DNA of 64,000 nt. Source: Methylocaldum marinum (lineage in GTDB: Bacteria > Pseudomonadota > Gammaproteobacteria > Methylococcales > Methylococcaceae). This document shows, piece by piece, positions 36,186 to 44,542 of the stretch. Location: the NCBI RefSeq assembly GCF_003584645.1, contig NZ_AP017928.1:5779501-5843500 (forward strand), read 5' to 3'. The notes below the pieces were generated by a model. The model saw only the letters and a program-made list of their open reading frames with translations. It searched no databases and was not told the origin of the DNA. Made by a program: the position numbers and the translations under genes. Every line of letters starts with the position of its first letter. The stretch's first letter is position 1.

Positions 36186-36838
36186 TGTTCATATAACCAT
36201 AGGGCAGCAAGGCCGTATCGGTTATTTGCCCATCCCGCCGCAACACATTTTTCCACTCCCGCTTTACCGGAATGCACCGAATCGGTCTCTTAAGCCGTTG
36301 CCGGTGTGCCTGTCGCACCGCGGCCATATCGCCTTGTATCGGGTTCTTGGAGCGTCCTATTCCATCATGAATAGGTTTCGATCGCCCCGCGCATACCCAC
36401 CGCCAGATTTGACGAGAGACAGTCCTGCCCGTGGAATAGCAACACAAAAAAGTCATGCGATGAAATAAGCCAGCAGAAACTTCAGTATGGAAAGCTTTTC
36501 GTCGATAACAATCACCAGCGCATTTTGCGGCAGATTCGGATACAACTCGATCATTTAGGCCGCGTCGATGGCAAACGGCGGGTCCGTATTGATTCTCGGT
36601 CATCTCCCAAGAACGATCCGGGGGATCGGCCGGTCGCTTTCCCTCGTAATTATCTGTATTGATCGCGCAACCACCCGAGCGCATCCTTATGCGTCGGAGC
36701 CTACAGCGAAATCATTCAATTTCGGGCGCTTTTGCCGGATGTCCGGTGTGTGCGGAATTCGCCGATCGAGGAGTTATCGAGACCGCGACCGGCCGCTAGG
36801 GATAAGCAGGAGCGAAAGGCCAGGCAAAGGGTGGAAGG
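36186..36838. other. 653-base region after the tRNAs, mostly without a gene
   Basis: No intact gene is supported. The stretch contains a short degenerate transposase-like fragment (listed separately) and overlapping open frames without family resemblance. The position just after tRNA genes is a common site of insertion, consistent with decayed mobile DNA. Confidence 0.5.
36456..36554 (-). pseudogene. Possible IS630-type transposase remnant
   Basis: A 33-codon minus-strand frame contains IELYPNLPQNALVIVIDEK, which resembles the part of IS630-family DDE transposases around the first catalytic Asp (compare the family phrase ALVLCVDEKSQIQAL). The resemblance ends after about 23 residues, where a different sequence and a stop follow. 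No terminal inverted repeats were seen. Confidence 0.35.
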
Positions 36839-37531
36839 ATGGCAGAGGAAGAAAGCCCCGGATCCGACAAAGTGACCGCGACTGCCGCGGAGAGTATGAG
36901 ACAGCGCCGGGCTTCCATGTCATCCGAATATTGGCTGGACATTGCCAGCGCTATTCTGCTGTCGGTGGCGGCTCTGGCCTCGTCGTGGGCCGGGTACCAG
37001 TCAAAACGCTGGAGCAGCGTGCAATCGTCCGGCTACAATGCGTCCTCCACGCTGTGGGTCCAGTCGTCCCGTGTTGCAACGGTTGCCTATCTTTACCGAG
37101 CCGTTGATCTACAAGTATTTATCGAATGGCTCAATGCCTATAAAGACGGCAACGAAGAACGGGCAAGATTCTTTGAAGAACGATTCCGGTCCGAATTCAT
37201 GCCGGCCTTTGAGGCATGGAAGGCCACTCGGCCACTGGAAAATCCCGCCGCCCCCAGTTCTCCCTTCGTCTTGCCGGAGTACCGCCTGGAACTTTCCAGC
37301 CGCGCCTCTCAATTGGAGCAGGACGCAAGCGCGGCCTCGGTTCACGCTCAAGCCGCCGGCCAGCAGGGTGACGATTATGTACTCAGCACAGTCATCTTTT
37401 CCGCCGCCCTGTTCTTTACCGGTATTGCTGCCCATTTCAGCAAACTCCGCGTCCGCGTTGTGTTGTTGGGCATCGCCGGGGTGATGGTTCTGGTCGGGCT
37501 AGCCGAGTTGGCGACTTATCCGATGACATAG
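36839..37531 (+). CDS. Hypothetical membrane protein
   Basis: Not recognised. 230 residues, with a hydrophobic segment at about 30-50 (DIASAILLSVAALASSWAGY) and two closely spaced segments near the C-terminus (about 178-196 and 203-222). Between them lies a mixed helical region of about 120 residues with acidic and aromatic content. The membrane layout would put the central domain on one side of the inner membrane. It precedes the patatin-like gene by about 100 bases in the same orientation. Confidence 0.7.
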   Translation: MAEEESPGSDKVTATAAESMRQRRASMSSEYWLDIASAILLSVAALASSWAGYQSKRWSSVQSSGYNASSTLWVQSSRVATVAYLYRAVDLQVFIEWLNAYKDGNEERARFFEERFRSEFMPAFEAWKATRPLENPAAPSSPFVLPEYRLELSSRASQLEQDASAASVHAQAAGQQGDDYVLSTVIFSAALFFTGIAAHFSKLRVRVVLLGIAGVMVLVGLAELATYPMT

Positions 37532-37632
37532 ACGGTGTAAGCGGCGTGGCCGGTTGCCGGCAAATCGCGCGGCGCAGGAAATTGCCATCACGCTCTTCTA
37601 GTTCGCGAAACTGACACGGAGGATTTTTCCCG

Positions 37633-38715
37633 ATGAAACCCAAAGTTGCGATCGCCTGCCAGGGGGGCGGAAGTCAGACCGCATTCACCGCTGGTGTTTT
37701 CAAGGCTCTTTCGGAAAACAAAGTCCGAGATCATTTCGACATCGTCAGCATAAGCGGAACCTCGGGCGGCGCCATCTGCGGCTTTATGCTCTGGTACGCC
37801 ATCAAACGCGGCGAAACTCCCATTTGTAAACGAGTACTGGATTTTTGGAACGACAATGCCGCCAAGACCTACCAGGAGCGGGTTCTCAACGATTCGATCA
37901 TTCACTCGCTTTATTTGGGCGGCAAGGGGCTGATACCCCAATTCAATTTGAGTCCCTCTTCTCCGTGGGTAAAAAATTCGTTCTCCGTCGCTACGCTCGG
38001 GATTCGGAACGAATTCACGGATCTTGGCGCATTGCTGGCATCCCATGTCGATGCTCGGGAGCTGGCGTCCTTGGGGCGGCAGCCGGAGCCGCCGATTCTG
38101 GTCATCGGCGCCTGCAACGTCCTTACCGGAAGACTGCATAAGTTCAGTTCATACCTCGAGCCCGTCAAGATCGAACATCTTCTGGCCTCCGCTTGTGTTC
38201 CCAGCATCTTTCCGGCGGTATCGATCGGCGACATGGCATTTTGGGATGGGCTGTTTTCGGATAATCCGCCCATCGCTACCCTGATCGATCCTCGTTTTGT
38301 CGGACCTCGAAATATGCCCAATGAGATTTGGGTGATAAAAATCAATCCGACGACGGCCGATGAGATCCCGGTCGCGCCGGACGACATTCTCGACCGGCAC
38401 AACGAACTGACGGGCAACATATCCCTGTTTCACAGCCTGCGCCAAATCGAGCGGATCAACGATTTCATCATTACCGGAGCATTCAACGACGAGTTTCTCG
38501 CCGAATTCGATATCAAGGATCCGATAAAGATTCCTCGCTCGTTTCCCGACGATCCCGATGCGCCCTACCACATTCCGAGAATAGAAATGTCGGTCGAATT
38601 GGCGAAAAGCCTGGATTATGAAAGCAAGCTCGACCGCTGCCCCGAACATATTGCCCGCCTCATCAGGGATGGCGAAGAGCAAGGACGGCGGTTCCTGGAA
38701 TCGAGATTGTCGTAA
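37633..38715 (+). CDS. Patatin-like phospholipase
   Basis: Patatin-like proteins are Ser-Asp dyad lipid acyl hydrolases. The 360-residue protein has the oxyanion motif CQGGGSQTAFTAGVF (~residues 11-25), the nucleophile elbow SGTSGGAICG (Gly-x-Ser-x-Gly, Ser~47) and the Asp motif FWDGLFSDNPP (~210). It has no signal peptide, so it is probably cytoplasmic or membrane-associated. A CGGAGG ribosome binding site precedes the ATG. Substrate unknown. Confidence 0.92.
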   Translation: MKPKVAIACQGGGSQTAFTAGVFKALSENKVRDHFDIVSISGTSGGAICGFMLWYAIKRGETPICKRVLDFWNDNAAKTYQERVLNDSIIHSLYLGGKGLIPQFNLSPSSPWVKNSFSVATLGIRNEFTDLGALLASHVDARELASLGRQPEPPILVIGACNVLTGRLHKFSSYLEPVKIEHLLASACVPSIFPAVSIGDMAFWDGLFSDNPPIATLIDPRFVGPRNMPNEIWVIKINPTTADEIPVAPDDILDRHNELTGNISLFHSLRQIERINDFIITGAFNDEFLAEFDIKDPIKIPRSFPDDPDAPYHIPRIEMSVELAKSLDYESKLDRCPEHIARLIRDGEEQGRRFLESRLS

Positions 38716-38999
38716 GAAGATGAAAGTTACTGCAGTTATTGACCGGTTATCCGAATGACCGGCTCACGGGGATTCGTACGAGTCCGGATACCGAGCGCAA
38801 AACCTTTCGGACAAAAAAGCCCGGCTACGGGGTGCGAGCCGGGCTGTCGCCGAAGGCAATCTCAAGGATTGATGCGACGTTTTCAGCGTAGTTCAAAATC
38901 GGCAGAAGGCAAGTCGTGGGTAATACGTAGGAATACGCATTTCCGTACGTCCGGTGCTGAGACAGAATGACGCCGCCAACCAAGGTTCATGGACGAACC

Positions 39000-39023
39000 G
39001 CCCCAAAGCTAGGGGCTTTTTTT
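39000..39023 (+). terminator. Rho-independent terminator without an obvious upstream gene
   Basis: GCCCC-AAAGCTA-GGGGC is followed by seven T residues. Just upstream GGTTC-ATGGAC-GAACC forms a second small stem (38983-38999). Nearest plus-strand gene upstream ends at 38715, so the stop could end a small RNA transcribed from within the gap or a long 3' tail. Confidence 0.65.
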
Positions 39024-39090
39024 CGGCTCCGATAAAAAACCCGGCCGAAGCCGGGTTAGCTCAACATTCGTTGAAGTGGGAGGATAAGAT

Positions 39091-39150
39091 ATGCCACTTC
39101 AATTCCAGCAAGTACCATGCCAATCGCTTGAAATCAAGCTAGGTCATTGA
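39091..39150 (+). CDS. Possible 19-residue small ORF
   Basis: An ATG preceded by GGGAGGATAAGAT, a strong Shine-Dalgarno at good distance, opens a 19-codon frame rich in Gln and ending LEIKLGH with one Cys. The flanking TGAAGTGG and CCACTTCA form an 8-bp inverted repeat that would hide the ribosome binding site and start. No resemblance to known leader or modified peptides was recognised. It may be fortuitous. Confidence 0.25.
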   Translation: MPLQFQQVPCQSLEIKLGH

Positions 39151-39370
39151 AAATTGGTGTGCCCTGAGGCGGGCCGAGCGAGAAAAGCCGAGTTGTCGAG
39201 CTATTGCGCGCTATTGTGGTGCCTGTCTGTCCATCTTGGATCAGTGCAACTACCTGGGCAGAAAAAAACGTTCGGGGATTGCGCGGCTAGGGTGTTCCGT
39301 GCCTCATCCGTCATTGTTTCAAGTCATCGAGAATCAACCGCTCGGTTCGGTCCGATTGGTCGTCCGGATT

Positions 39371-39496
39371 TGTAAGAAGTCTCACAAAAAGGAAGCGATT
39401 GTCGCGTTTGCCACGAATTTCCGCCATCGGTATAAGCATATTAAACATTGATCTGAAAGCATTTTTGTCCGGAATTGCCGTGGCATGGCGCGTGCT
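39371..39496 (+). promoter_or_regulatory. NifA activator site and sigma-54 promoter before cysE
   Basis: TGT-N10-ACA (TGTAAGAAGTCTCACA, 39371-39386) matches the NifA upstream activator consensus. About 95 bases further on, TGGCATGGCGCGTGCT (39481-39496) matches the -24/-12 sigma-54 element with GG and GC at the required spacing and two substitutions. The cysE ATG is about 195 bases downstream. Confidence 0.75.
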
Positions 39497-39689
39497 TCGA
39501 TAGATATAAATGATCGCTGAGTGATCGGGCAAGAGTTCATGGCTGCTGCGAGGCCGGATGCGGGTCGGACTCAAGTGCTGTCTTCCAAGCGGACCGGCAG
39601 CGGGATTCGGGCCTGCGAACGGGGCGATCGATGGTTCTCCATAAATATTTTTCACACCGTCGTACGAACGCGATAGAGGTAGCGCGATA

Positions 39690-40517
39690 ATGAGAAATCG
39701 AGTTTACAACGAGATTCCGGACTCGGAGGCCGAGTCTCCCTCGAATGCGGGCGTTCGACTTGAATCGGCTTCTTCGTCCGAGCCGGTCGTCCGTCCTCCG
39801 GCCCGGAGTCTGTTCGCGGAGTGGCGGGAAGATGTGGCTTGCGTTTTCGGGCGCGATCCGGCCGCGCGCACTCGCTTCGAAGTGTTGACGACTTATCCGG
39901 GCTTGCATGCTGTTCTCATACACCGTCTGAACCATCGCCTGTGGCGGCGCGGCTTTTTTTACGGGGCACGCCTACTGGCGTTCTTGACCCGGCTTTGGAC
40001 CAATATCGATATTCATCCCGGAGCAACCATCGGGCGCCGCTTTTTCATTGACCACGGCGCGGGGGTGGTCATCGGCGAGACGGCGGAGATCGGTGACGAT
40101 GTTACGCTCTACCATGGGGTTACGCTGGGAGGAACTACCTGGAACAAAGGCAAGCGGCATCCCACTCTGGGTAACGGCGTTCTGGCCGGCGCCGGCGCCA
40201 AGATTCTGGGGCCGATTACGCTGGGCGACAATGTGCGGGTCGGCGCCAACTCCGTCGTCGTCAAGGACGTGCCGGCGAACCGTACCGTGGTCGGTATTCC
40301 GGGCAGAATAGTTCAGCCGAAGGAGGGGGTCACCATGAACCCGAAGCGAATCGATCTCGACCATCATCATATTCCGGATGTGGTAAACCAGACCATGGCC
40401 GACATGATGGCCCGCATCGAATCGCTGGAGAATTTGGTTGCCGCTCTGACGCCCCCCGAGAACGAGCGCTTGGTCCCGTTACGGAATGTCGGAACGATAC
40501 GCGGCAGAAGGATTTAG
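39690..40517 (+). CDS. cysE: Serine O-acetyltransferase (CysE, nif-associated)
   Basis: CysE acetylates serine for cysteine synthesis. The 275-residue protein has an N-terminal helical domain and the left-handed beta-helix with hexapeptide repeats: IDIHPGATIGRRFFIDHGAG (~111-130), VVIGETAEIGDDVTLYHGVT and LGDNVRVGANSVVVKD. The C-terminal 55 residues after ~220 are extra compared with E. coli CysE. A preceding NifA site and sigma-54 promoter suggest that it boosts cysteine supply for Fe-S cluster assembly, as nifP does in Azotobacter. Confidence 0.92.
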   Translation: MRNRVYNEIPDSEAESPSNAGVRLESASSSEPVVRPPARSLFAEWREDVACVFGRDPAARTRFEVLTTYPGLHAVLIHRLNHRLWRRGFFYGARLLAFLTRLWTNIDIHPGATIGRRFFIDHGAGVVIGETAEIGDDVTLYHGVTLGGTTWNKGKRHPTLGNGVLAGAGAKILGPITLGDNVRVGANSVVVKDVPANRTVVGIPGRIVQPKEGVTMNPKRIDLDHHHIPDVVNQTMADMMARIESLENLVAALTPPENERLVPLRNVGTIRGRRI

Positions 40518-41264
40518 AGCCCATCACGGGAGGCCTACTAATGGCCAAGAAAGTAAAGCCACAAGAGCCCCTCTCCCTCTGGGACAAATCGGCAGGGCAA
40601 GGCGCAACGCGACGAGGGGGCAGGCCAGGGATGGGCTGCCCTGGACTCGCGAGCGAAGCGGGACAGCGTCGCGTGGCGACGCCGATTTACTCGCCTCATC
40701 CCTGAGGCTCGCCCTTCGGGCCGTGCTTCGCACGTTCCCGTTCGCTCCCGGCGAACGGGAACGTGCGGGCTCCGCTTGCGGCTCCGCATAGGGAATGTGC
40801 GGCGTGATTGGGTTGGGGTGAGGGCGATTCGAATAGGACTTTACTTTCTTTACGCACAGTAACAACTTTCGCCAGATTCAGCGCATGTCCCTTGACTCGC
40901 TCAGGGCGAGCAAGACCGATACCGGGACGATCTCGGAATTCGGATGTTATGAAAGCCTGCCCCTGTCCAATCGAAATCCCGGCGCTTCAGGTGTTGGATT
41001 TTCCGTAGTTTCATCCAGACAGCCCTCCGGGATCGTGCCGGTTTCGATTTATGACCGACATATTCCCGCGGTGCTCACTTTGACTTACCTTCGCCTTCCG
41101 GATCGCAATCGGACGATAGAATTCAGTTTCTATTAAGGTCGCCAGAAGGCACAGATCCTGCTTTAACCATTAGTTTAGGTTTTCTAGTCGCCAGTGGAAG
41201 CTCATCGGAGCCGTATTCGTGCGCCTCAGGGCAGTGCGGGCTAACCCTACCGTATAGGCCGGCC
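40518..41264. other. Intergenic region between cysE and nifA
   Basis: No gene is supported. The first part is the inverted-repeat-bounded element at 40547-40850. The rest contains a bulged hairpin CTTGACTCGC/GCGAGCAAG at 40891-40914 and no recognisable sigma-54 element, NifA site or strong sigma-70 promoter for nifA. Frames antisense or within the element have repetitive Arg/Pro-rich translations typical of non-coding GC-rich DNA. Confidence 0.5.
40547..40850. repeat. MITE-like element with 12-bp perfect terminal inverted repeats
   Basis: AAGAAAGTAAAG at 40547-40558 is mirrored by CTTTACTTTCTT at 40839-40850. Inside, next to the ends, are CCCCTCTCCCTCTGGGA and GGGTTGGGGTGAGGGC. Near the right end a 17-bp perfect stem (40729-40745 with 40751-40767, five-base loop) could form a very stable hairpin. 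No target-site duplication is evident. It lies in the cysE-nifA gap and has no intact coding frame of its own. Confidence 0.55.
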
Positions 41265-42890
41265 ATGTCAGCAAGGCAAGCAGCTAACCCATGGGAGAAG
41301 CGTAGAAGTCTTGAGCTGATCACGCTTTACGAGATCAGTAAGATTCTGAGTTCGTCCCTGGATATCCACAAAACTCTGCGGGAGGCGCTCAACGTTCTTT
41401 CGTCGCACATGCATTTGCCGCGCTGCATGATCAGTTTGGTGCAGGAGAATACCGACGTGCATGTTATTGGGGCGGCGGGCTTGTCGCGCGAGGAAATCGC
41501 ACGCGGACAGCTGCGCAAAGGTGAAGGAATCGTTGGCAAAATCATTAAGACCGGTATTCCCATCGTCCTTCACGATATCGCCGATGAGCCGCATTTTTTG
41601 AACAGAACCGGTTCGCGTGATCTTTCGAGCGGACAAAAAATCGCGTACATAGGGATTCCGATCAAGGCCGTGGGCGAGACAATCGGCGTTCTCGGCGCCG
41701 ACCGCGACATGACGACCTATCATGGATATCTTGAGCACGATGTCCGTTTGCTCAAGATGGTCGCCAACTTGGTCGGCCAGGCGATCAGGCTTCACCAGTT
41801 GGTAGCGGCGGAGCGCGAACAGCGGATGAAGGAACAGCACCGGCTGCAAAAAGCGGCGGCGCCCGTTCGAGGTCTGGTTAACGTCATCGGGGAAAGCCAA
41901 CGTATGCAGGAGGTGTTCGCCGAAGTGGAAAGGGCGGCGGCGGTTCAATCCACGGTGCTGCTGCGCGGAGAAACCGGTACCGGCAAGGAAGTGATCGCCC
42001 ATGCGATCCACCATCTGAGCTCGCGCCGTAAAGGCCCTTTCGTGCGGGTCAATTGTGCGGCTTTGTCCGAGACGCTGCTCGAATCCGAACTGTTCGGGCA
42101 TGAAAAGGGGGCTTTCACCGGCGCGACCCAGGAGCGTAAGGGGCGATTTGAAATGGCGCATGGCGGTACGCTGTTTCTCGACGAAATTGGCGACGTGTCC
42201 CCGAACTTCCAGGTCAAGCTTCTGCGCGTACTACAGGAACGGGAATTCGAACGAGTCGGCGGCAATCGGCCGATACAGGTCGATGTGCGCCTGATCGTGG
42301 CGACCAACCGCAATCTCGAGGAGGCGGTGCTCAAGGGCGAGTTCCGCGCCGATCTCTATTTTCGGATCAACGTGATCTCCATACTTCTGCCACCGCTTCG
42401 GGAGCGCCGTGACGACATCTTCTTGCTGGCCGATCACTTTCTGGAACGTTTCAACCGGACCAACCAACGTCAGCTCACGCTCTCGCCCGAGGCGAAGCAG
42501 ATTCTGGCGGAGTGCTATTGGCCGGGCAACGTCCGCGAATTGGAAAACTGCGTGGAGCGGACGGCCGCCATGTCGCGCGGCAAGGCGATTCGCGATATCA
42601 ATCTGCCATGCCAGAAAAACATGTGTTTTTCACTGGCCCTGAGGCCGATTTCCCAGATCTCGAGCCCGGTTCCCGCAGCGCCTGCGGAGCCGGTCGCGGC
42701 AAGTCTGCCCGGGGGCGATACGCAAACCCGGGGACGGGTACCGGAGTTCAAGTCCCCCCGCGACAGGCTGGTCTGGGCGATGGAGGAGTGCGGTTGGGTG
42801 CAGGCCAAAGCCGCGCGGCTGTTGGGCATGACGACGCGCCAGATGCACTACGCGCTTCAGAAGTACCATATCGAGATCAAAAAACTCTAG
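41265..42890 (+). CDS. nifA: Nif-specific transcriptional activator NifA
   Basis: NifA is a sigma-54 enhancer-binding protein that switches on nif genes. The 541 residues have an N-terminal GAF domain (~20-180) and an AAA+ domain with Walker A GETGTGKE (~239) and GAFTGA at 282-287. A C-terminal Fis-type HTH (QAKAARLLGMTTRQMHYAL) ends the protein. Cys417, Cys429, Cys449 and Cys454 form C-X11-C-X19-C-X4-C, the arrangement of oxygen/redox-sensitive NifA proteins that do not need NifL. No nifL gene is adjacent. The ATG at 41265 lacks a strong ribosome binding site. Confidence 0.95.
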   Translation: MSARQAANPWEKRRSLELITLYEISKILSSSLDIHKTLREALNVLSSHMHLPRCMISLVQENTDVHVIGAAGLSREEIARGQLRKGEGIVGKIIKTGIPIVLHDIADEPHFLNRTGSRDLSSGQKIAYIGIPIKAVGETIGVLGADRDMTTYHGYLEHDVRLLKMVANLVGQAIRLHQLVAAEREQRMKEQHRLQKAAAPVRGLVNVIGESQRMQEVFAEVERAAAVQSTVLLRGETGTGKEVIAHAIHHLSSRRKGPFVRVNCAALSETLLESELFGHEKGAFTGATQERKGRFEMAHGGTLFLDEIGDVSPNFQVKLLRVLQEREFERVGGNRPIQVDVRLIVATNRNLEEAVLKGEFRADLYFRINVISILLPPLRERRDDIFLLADHFLERFNRTNQRQLTLSPEAKQILAECYWPGNVRELENCVERTAAMSRGKAIRDINLPCQKNMCFSLALRPISQISSPVPAAPAEPVAASLPGGDTQTRGRVPEFKSPRDRLVWAMEECGWVQAKAARLLGMTTRQMHYALQKYHIEIKKL

Positions 42891-43271
42891 ATCATTGTCT
42901 TTTTCGCACGCTTCGGAATCCGGCTCCAATTGCCGCCGGAGCGGCTCTTATTCGCCTCGGCATGCGGTAAATCAATCGTTGCCTGTACCGGAAGACGTGT
43001 GCGTATTCGATGGATTCGACCTTGGGCGCTGTGAAGCGTGTTTCCGGCTGGCGAAAATCAAGCGTTGACTTGGAGTCGGTTCGCATGTTATCTATACGAT
43101 GCCGGCACATGTATACTTTTTGTGACATGAATGCGCGGTAGGTGCACGGAAAGGCGGCTCAACCGACATTTGGATGCCGTCGGAAGTGGACAAGACCTTT
43201 GAACGTCGATTGGCTCACCGTCTCAGACGGGCGGTGAATCGGAACACAGCCATTAATGGAGCAATAACACG
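42891..43271. other. 381-base intergenic region between nifA and the VPLPA-CTERM gene
   Basis: No gene is supported here. It should contain the nifA terminator and the promoter of the downstream exported protein, but I see only a weak GCTCC/GGAGC stem near 42926-42944 and no clear -35/-10 or -24/-12 element. Confidence 0.45.
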
Positions 43272-44003
43272 ATGATGAAGTCAATTTCTACAAGGCTTGC
43301 AGCGGTTTTTTTGTTGGCCTCTTCGGCCGGTTCGTATGCTGCGACCGTAGACGACCTGCCGGCGATTCCCGGCATTCCCCCGGCGGGTTCTCCCGCCTTC
43401 GTCAATACTCTCAAGCTTAAGTTGAGCAATTTCGGCGACGGATACAAGCTCACCGCGACCGCTGTGAAAAACCAGCCATTCCTCTTTCAGCTGGGCTCCG
43501 ACAACTATGAGATCACGGGTGGCACTTATAGCTTGAATGCCTATTTTGATCAGGACTCCAACCTCGATACGGTAAGAAGCAACGTTCAAATCCGGGGCAC
43601 CTTCAGCGATGCGGCGCTGGAAGCGTTGAGCGGCACCGAAAGACAGCATGAACTGTGGGGCGGGAATCTGTTCTCAGCCCGTCTCGACAACGTCGGGCTC
43701 AACCTGGAAGACGGAAATCTCGCAGTGGGCTTCGCCACCGCGGATTTCGGCGGCTGGGCCTCCCAGTTCGGGAACTACGAAAGCATTTGGCTGTTCGATT
43801 TCAGCCCGTCCGCAAACAACGTATTCGGTTTCTTGGACGGTCTCTACAAGGGAACGCTGCAAGCAAGCGCCGTTACGACAGTTCCGTTGCCTGCCGGGAT
43901 TTGGCTGATGGGCTCGGCGCTCATCGGCTTCGGATTGATCGGATCCCGCCGGAATGCGATCTCCGAGTCTAAGAAACTCCCGTTCGACACCGCTTCGGCC
44001 TAA
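43272..44003 (+). CDS. VPLPA-CTERM sorting domain protein
   Basis: A 243-residue exported protein. Residues 1-24 form a signal peptide (MKSISTRLAAVFLLASSAGSYAA). The C-terminus has the tripartite exosortase-type signal: TVPLPAGIWLMGSALIGFGLIG followed by a basic SRRN stretch. The central ~180 residues look beta-rich and carry no recognised catalytic motif. Such proteins are processed at the envelope by an exosortase, which is not in the window, and often end up in extracellular matrix. Placement beside nifA may be incidental. Confidence 0.88.
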   Translation: MMKSISTRLAAVFLLASSAGSYAATVDDLPAIPGIPPAGSPAFVNTLKLKLSNFGDGYKLTATAVKNQPFLFQLGSDNYEITGGTYSLNAYFDQDSNLDTVRSNVQIRGTFSDAALEALSGTERQHELWGGNLFSARLDNVGLNLEDGNLAVGFATADFGGWASQFGNYESIWLFDFSPSANNVFGFLDGLYKGTLQASAVTTVPLPAGIWLMGSALIGFGLIGSRRNAISESKKLPFDTASA

Positions 44004-44058
44004 TAGCCGGCTCGACATAAAAGGATTTCCTGCGGCGCAGGGATGCGCCGACAATATC

Positions 44059-44080
44059 AGCCGTCATAAACGGCTTTCTT
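44059..44080 (+). terminator. Terminator after the VPLPA-CTERM gene
   Basis: AGCCGT-CATAA-ACGGCT is followed by TTCTTTCC. The short stem with a partial T-tract lies about 55 bases beyond the stop codon, in the right orientation for the exported protein gene. Confidence 0.55.
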
Positions 44081-44188
44081 TCCATATGAAGGCGGATCCA
44101 CGCCTACCGAACCGGGCGTCGATTCCCCGCATGGCGGTGTATTGCCAAGGGACAACACCCGAAGCCATGCCTGCCGAGCGGCAGGACG

Positions 44189-44542
44189 CTAGCGTTCGAG
44201 CTCGTGCTCCTCGACCAACTCCGGTGCTTGCTTGATGTAGCGCCTGGGACAATGATCCAGGCGGTCGGACCAGACTTTCAGCTTCAGCCATTTGCCGCCC
44301 GTAAGCCGCCAGGCGATGACCCGCTCCCAGTAAACGCCAACCTCGATGGGGAATTCGTCCGCGTCGAAGCGGTCTTCGGTCAGTGTGAATTCATGCCGAT
44401 AGAAGCAGCGGGCTCCTAGATCGTCGAACCCCACTTCCTTGCTGGCATGAGCAAAGTCGTCCACGCGCCGTTGGATGGTAACGGGCACCACCGCTTGCCC
44501 GGAGTAGTCTTCCGGCAGTTCGGCGTTCCAGTGAATGGCCAT
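44189..44542 (-). CDS. Hypothetical protein
   Basis: Not recognised. 117 residues, soluble, acidic to neutral, with several aromatic residues (VGVYWERVIAWRLTGGKWLKLKVW) and no signal peptide or membrane segment. It is transcribed divergently from the Fe-S oxidoreductase/rnf operon, so the NifA site at 44736 lies between the two. It may be part of the nif regulon, but no -24/-12 element was found in its direction. Confidence 0.6.
   Translation of the reverse strand: MAIHWNAELPEDYSGQAVVPVTIQRRVDDFAHASKEVGFDDLGARCFYRHEFTLTEDRFDADEFPIEVGVYWERVIAWRLTGGKWLKLKVWSDRLDHCPRRYIKQAPELVEEHELER

Larger units (their letters stand above)
38716..39370. other. Gene-poor stretch with terminator-like hairpins
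   Basis: No family-supported gene is seen between the patatin-like gene and the cysE control region. It holds several hairpins: AGCCCGGCT/AGCCGGGCT at 38818-38845 after a run of A (terminator-like for the minus strand), a rho-independent stop at 39000-39023, and AACCCGGC/GCCGGGTT at 39038-39057. A short ORF is listed separately. A small RNA ending at 39023 is possible. Confidence 0.5.

Noticed and set aside
35963..36277. Minus-strand open frame across both tRNA genes
   Set aside because: It is antisense to the tRNAs, and its translation (phrases such as GIRTPV and SQLSYGP) is the well-known artefact of tRNA antisense reading.
40547..40850. CRISPR-like or coding interpretation of the cysE-nifA gap
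   Set aside because: There are no regularly spaced direct repeats; the pattern is inverted, and frames within it are Arg/Pro-rich without starts or family similarity.
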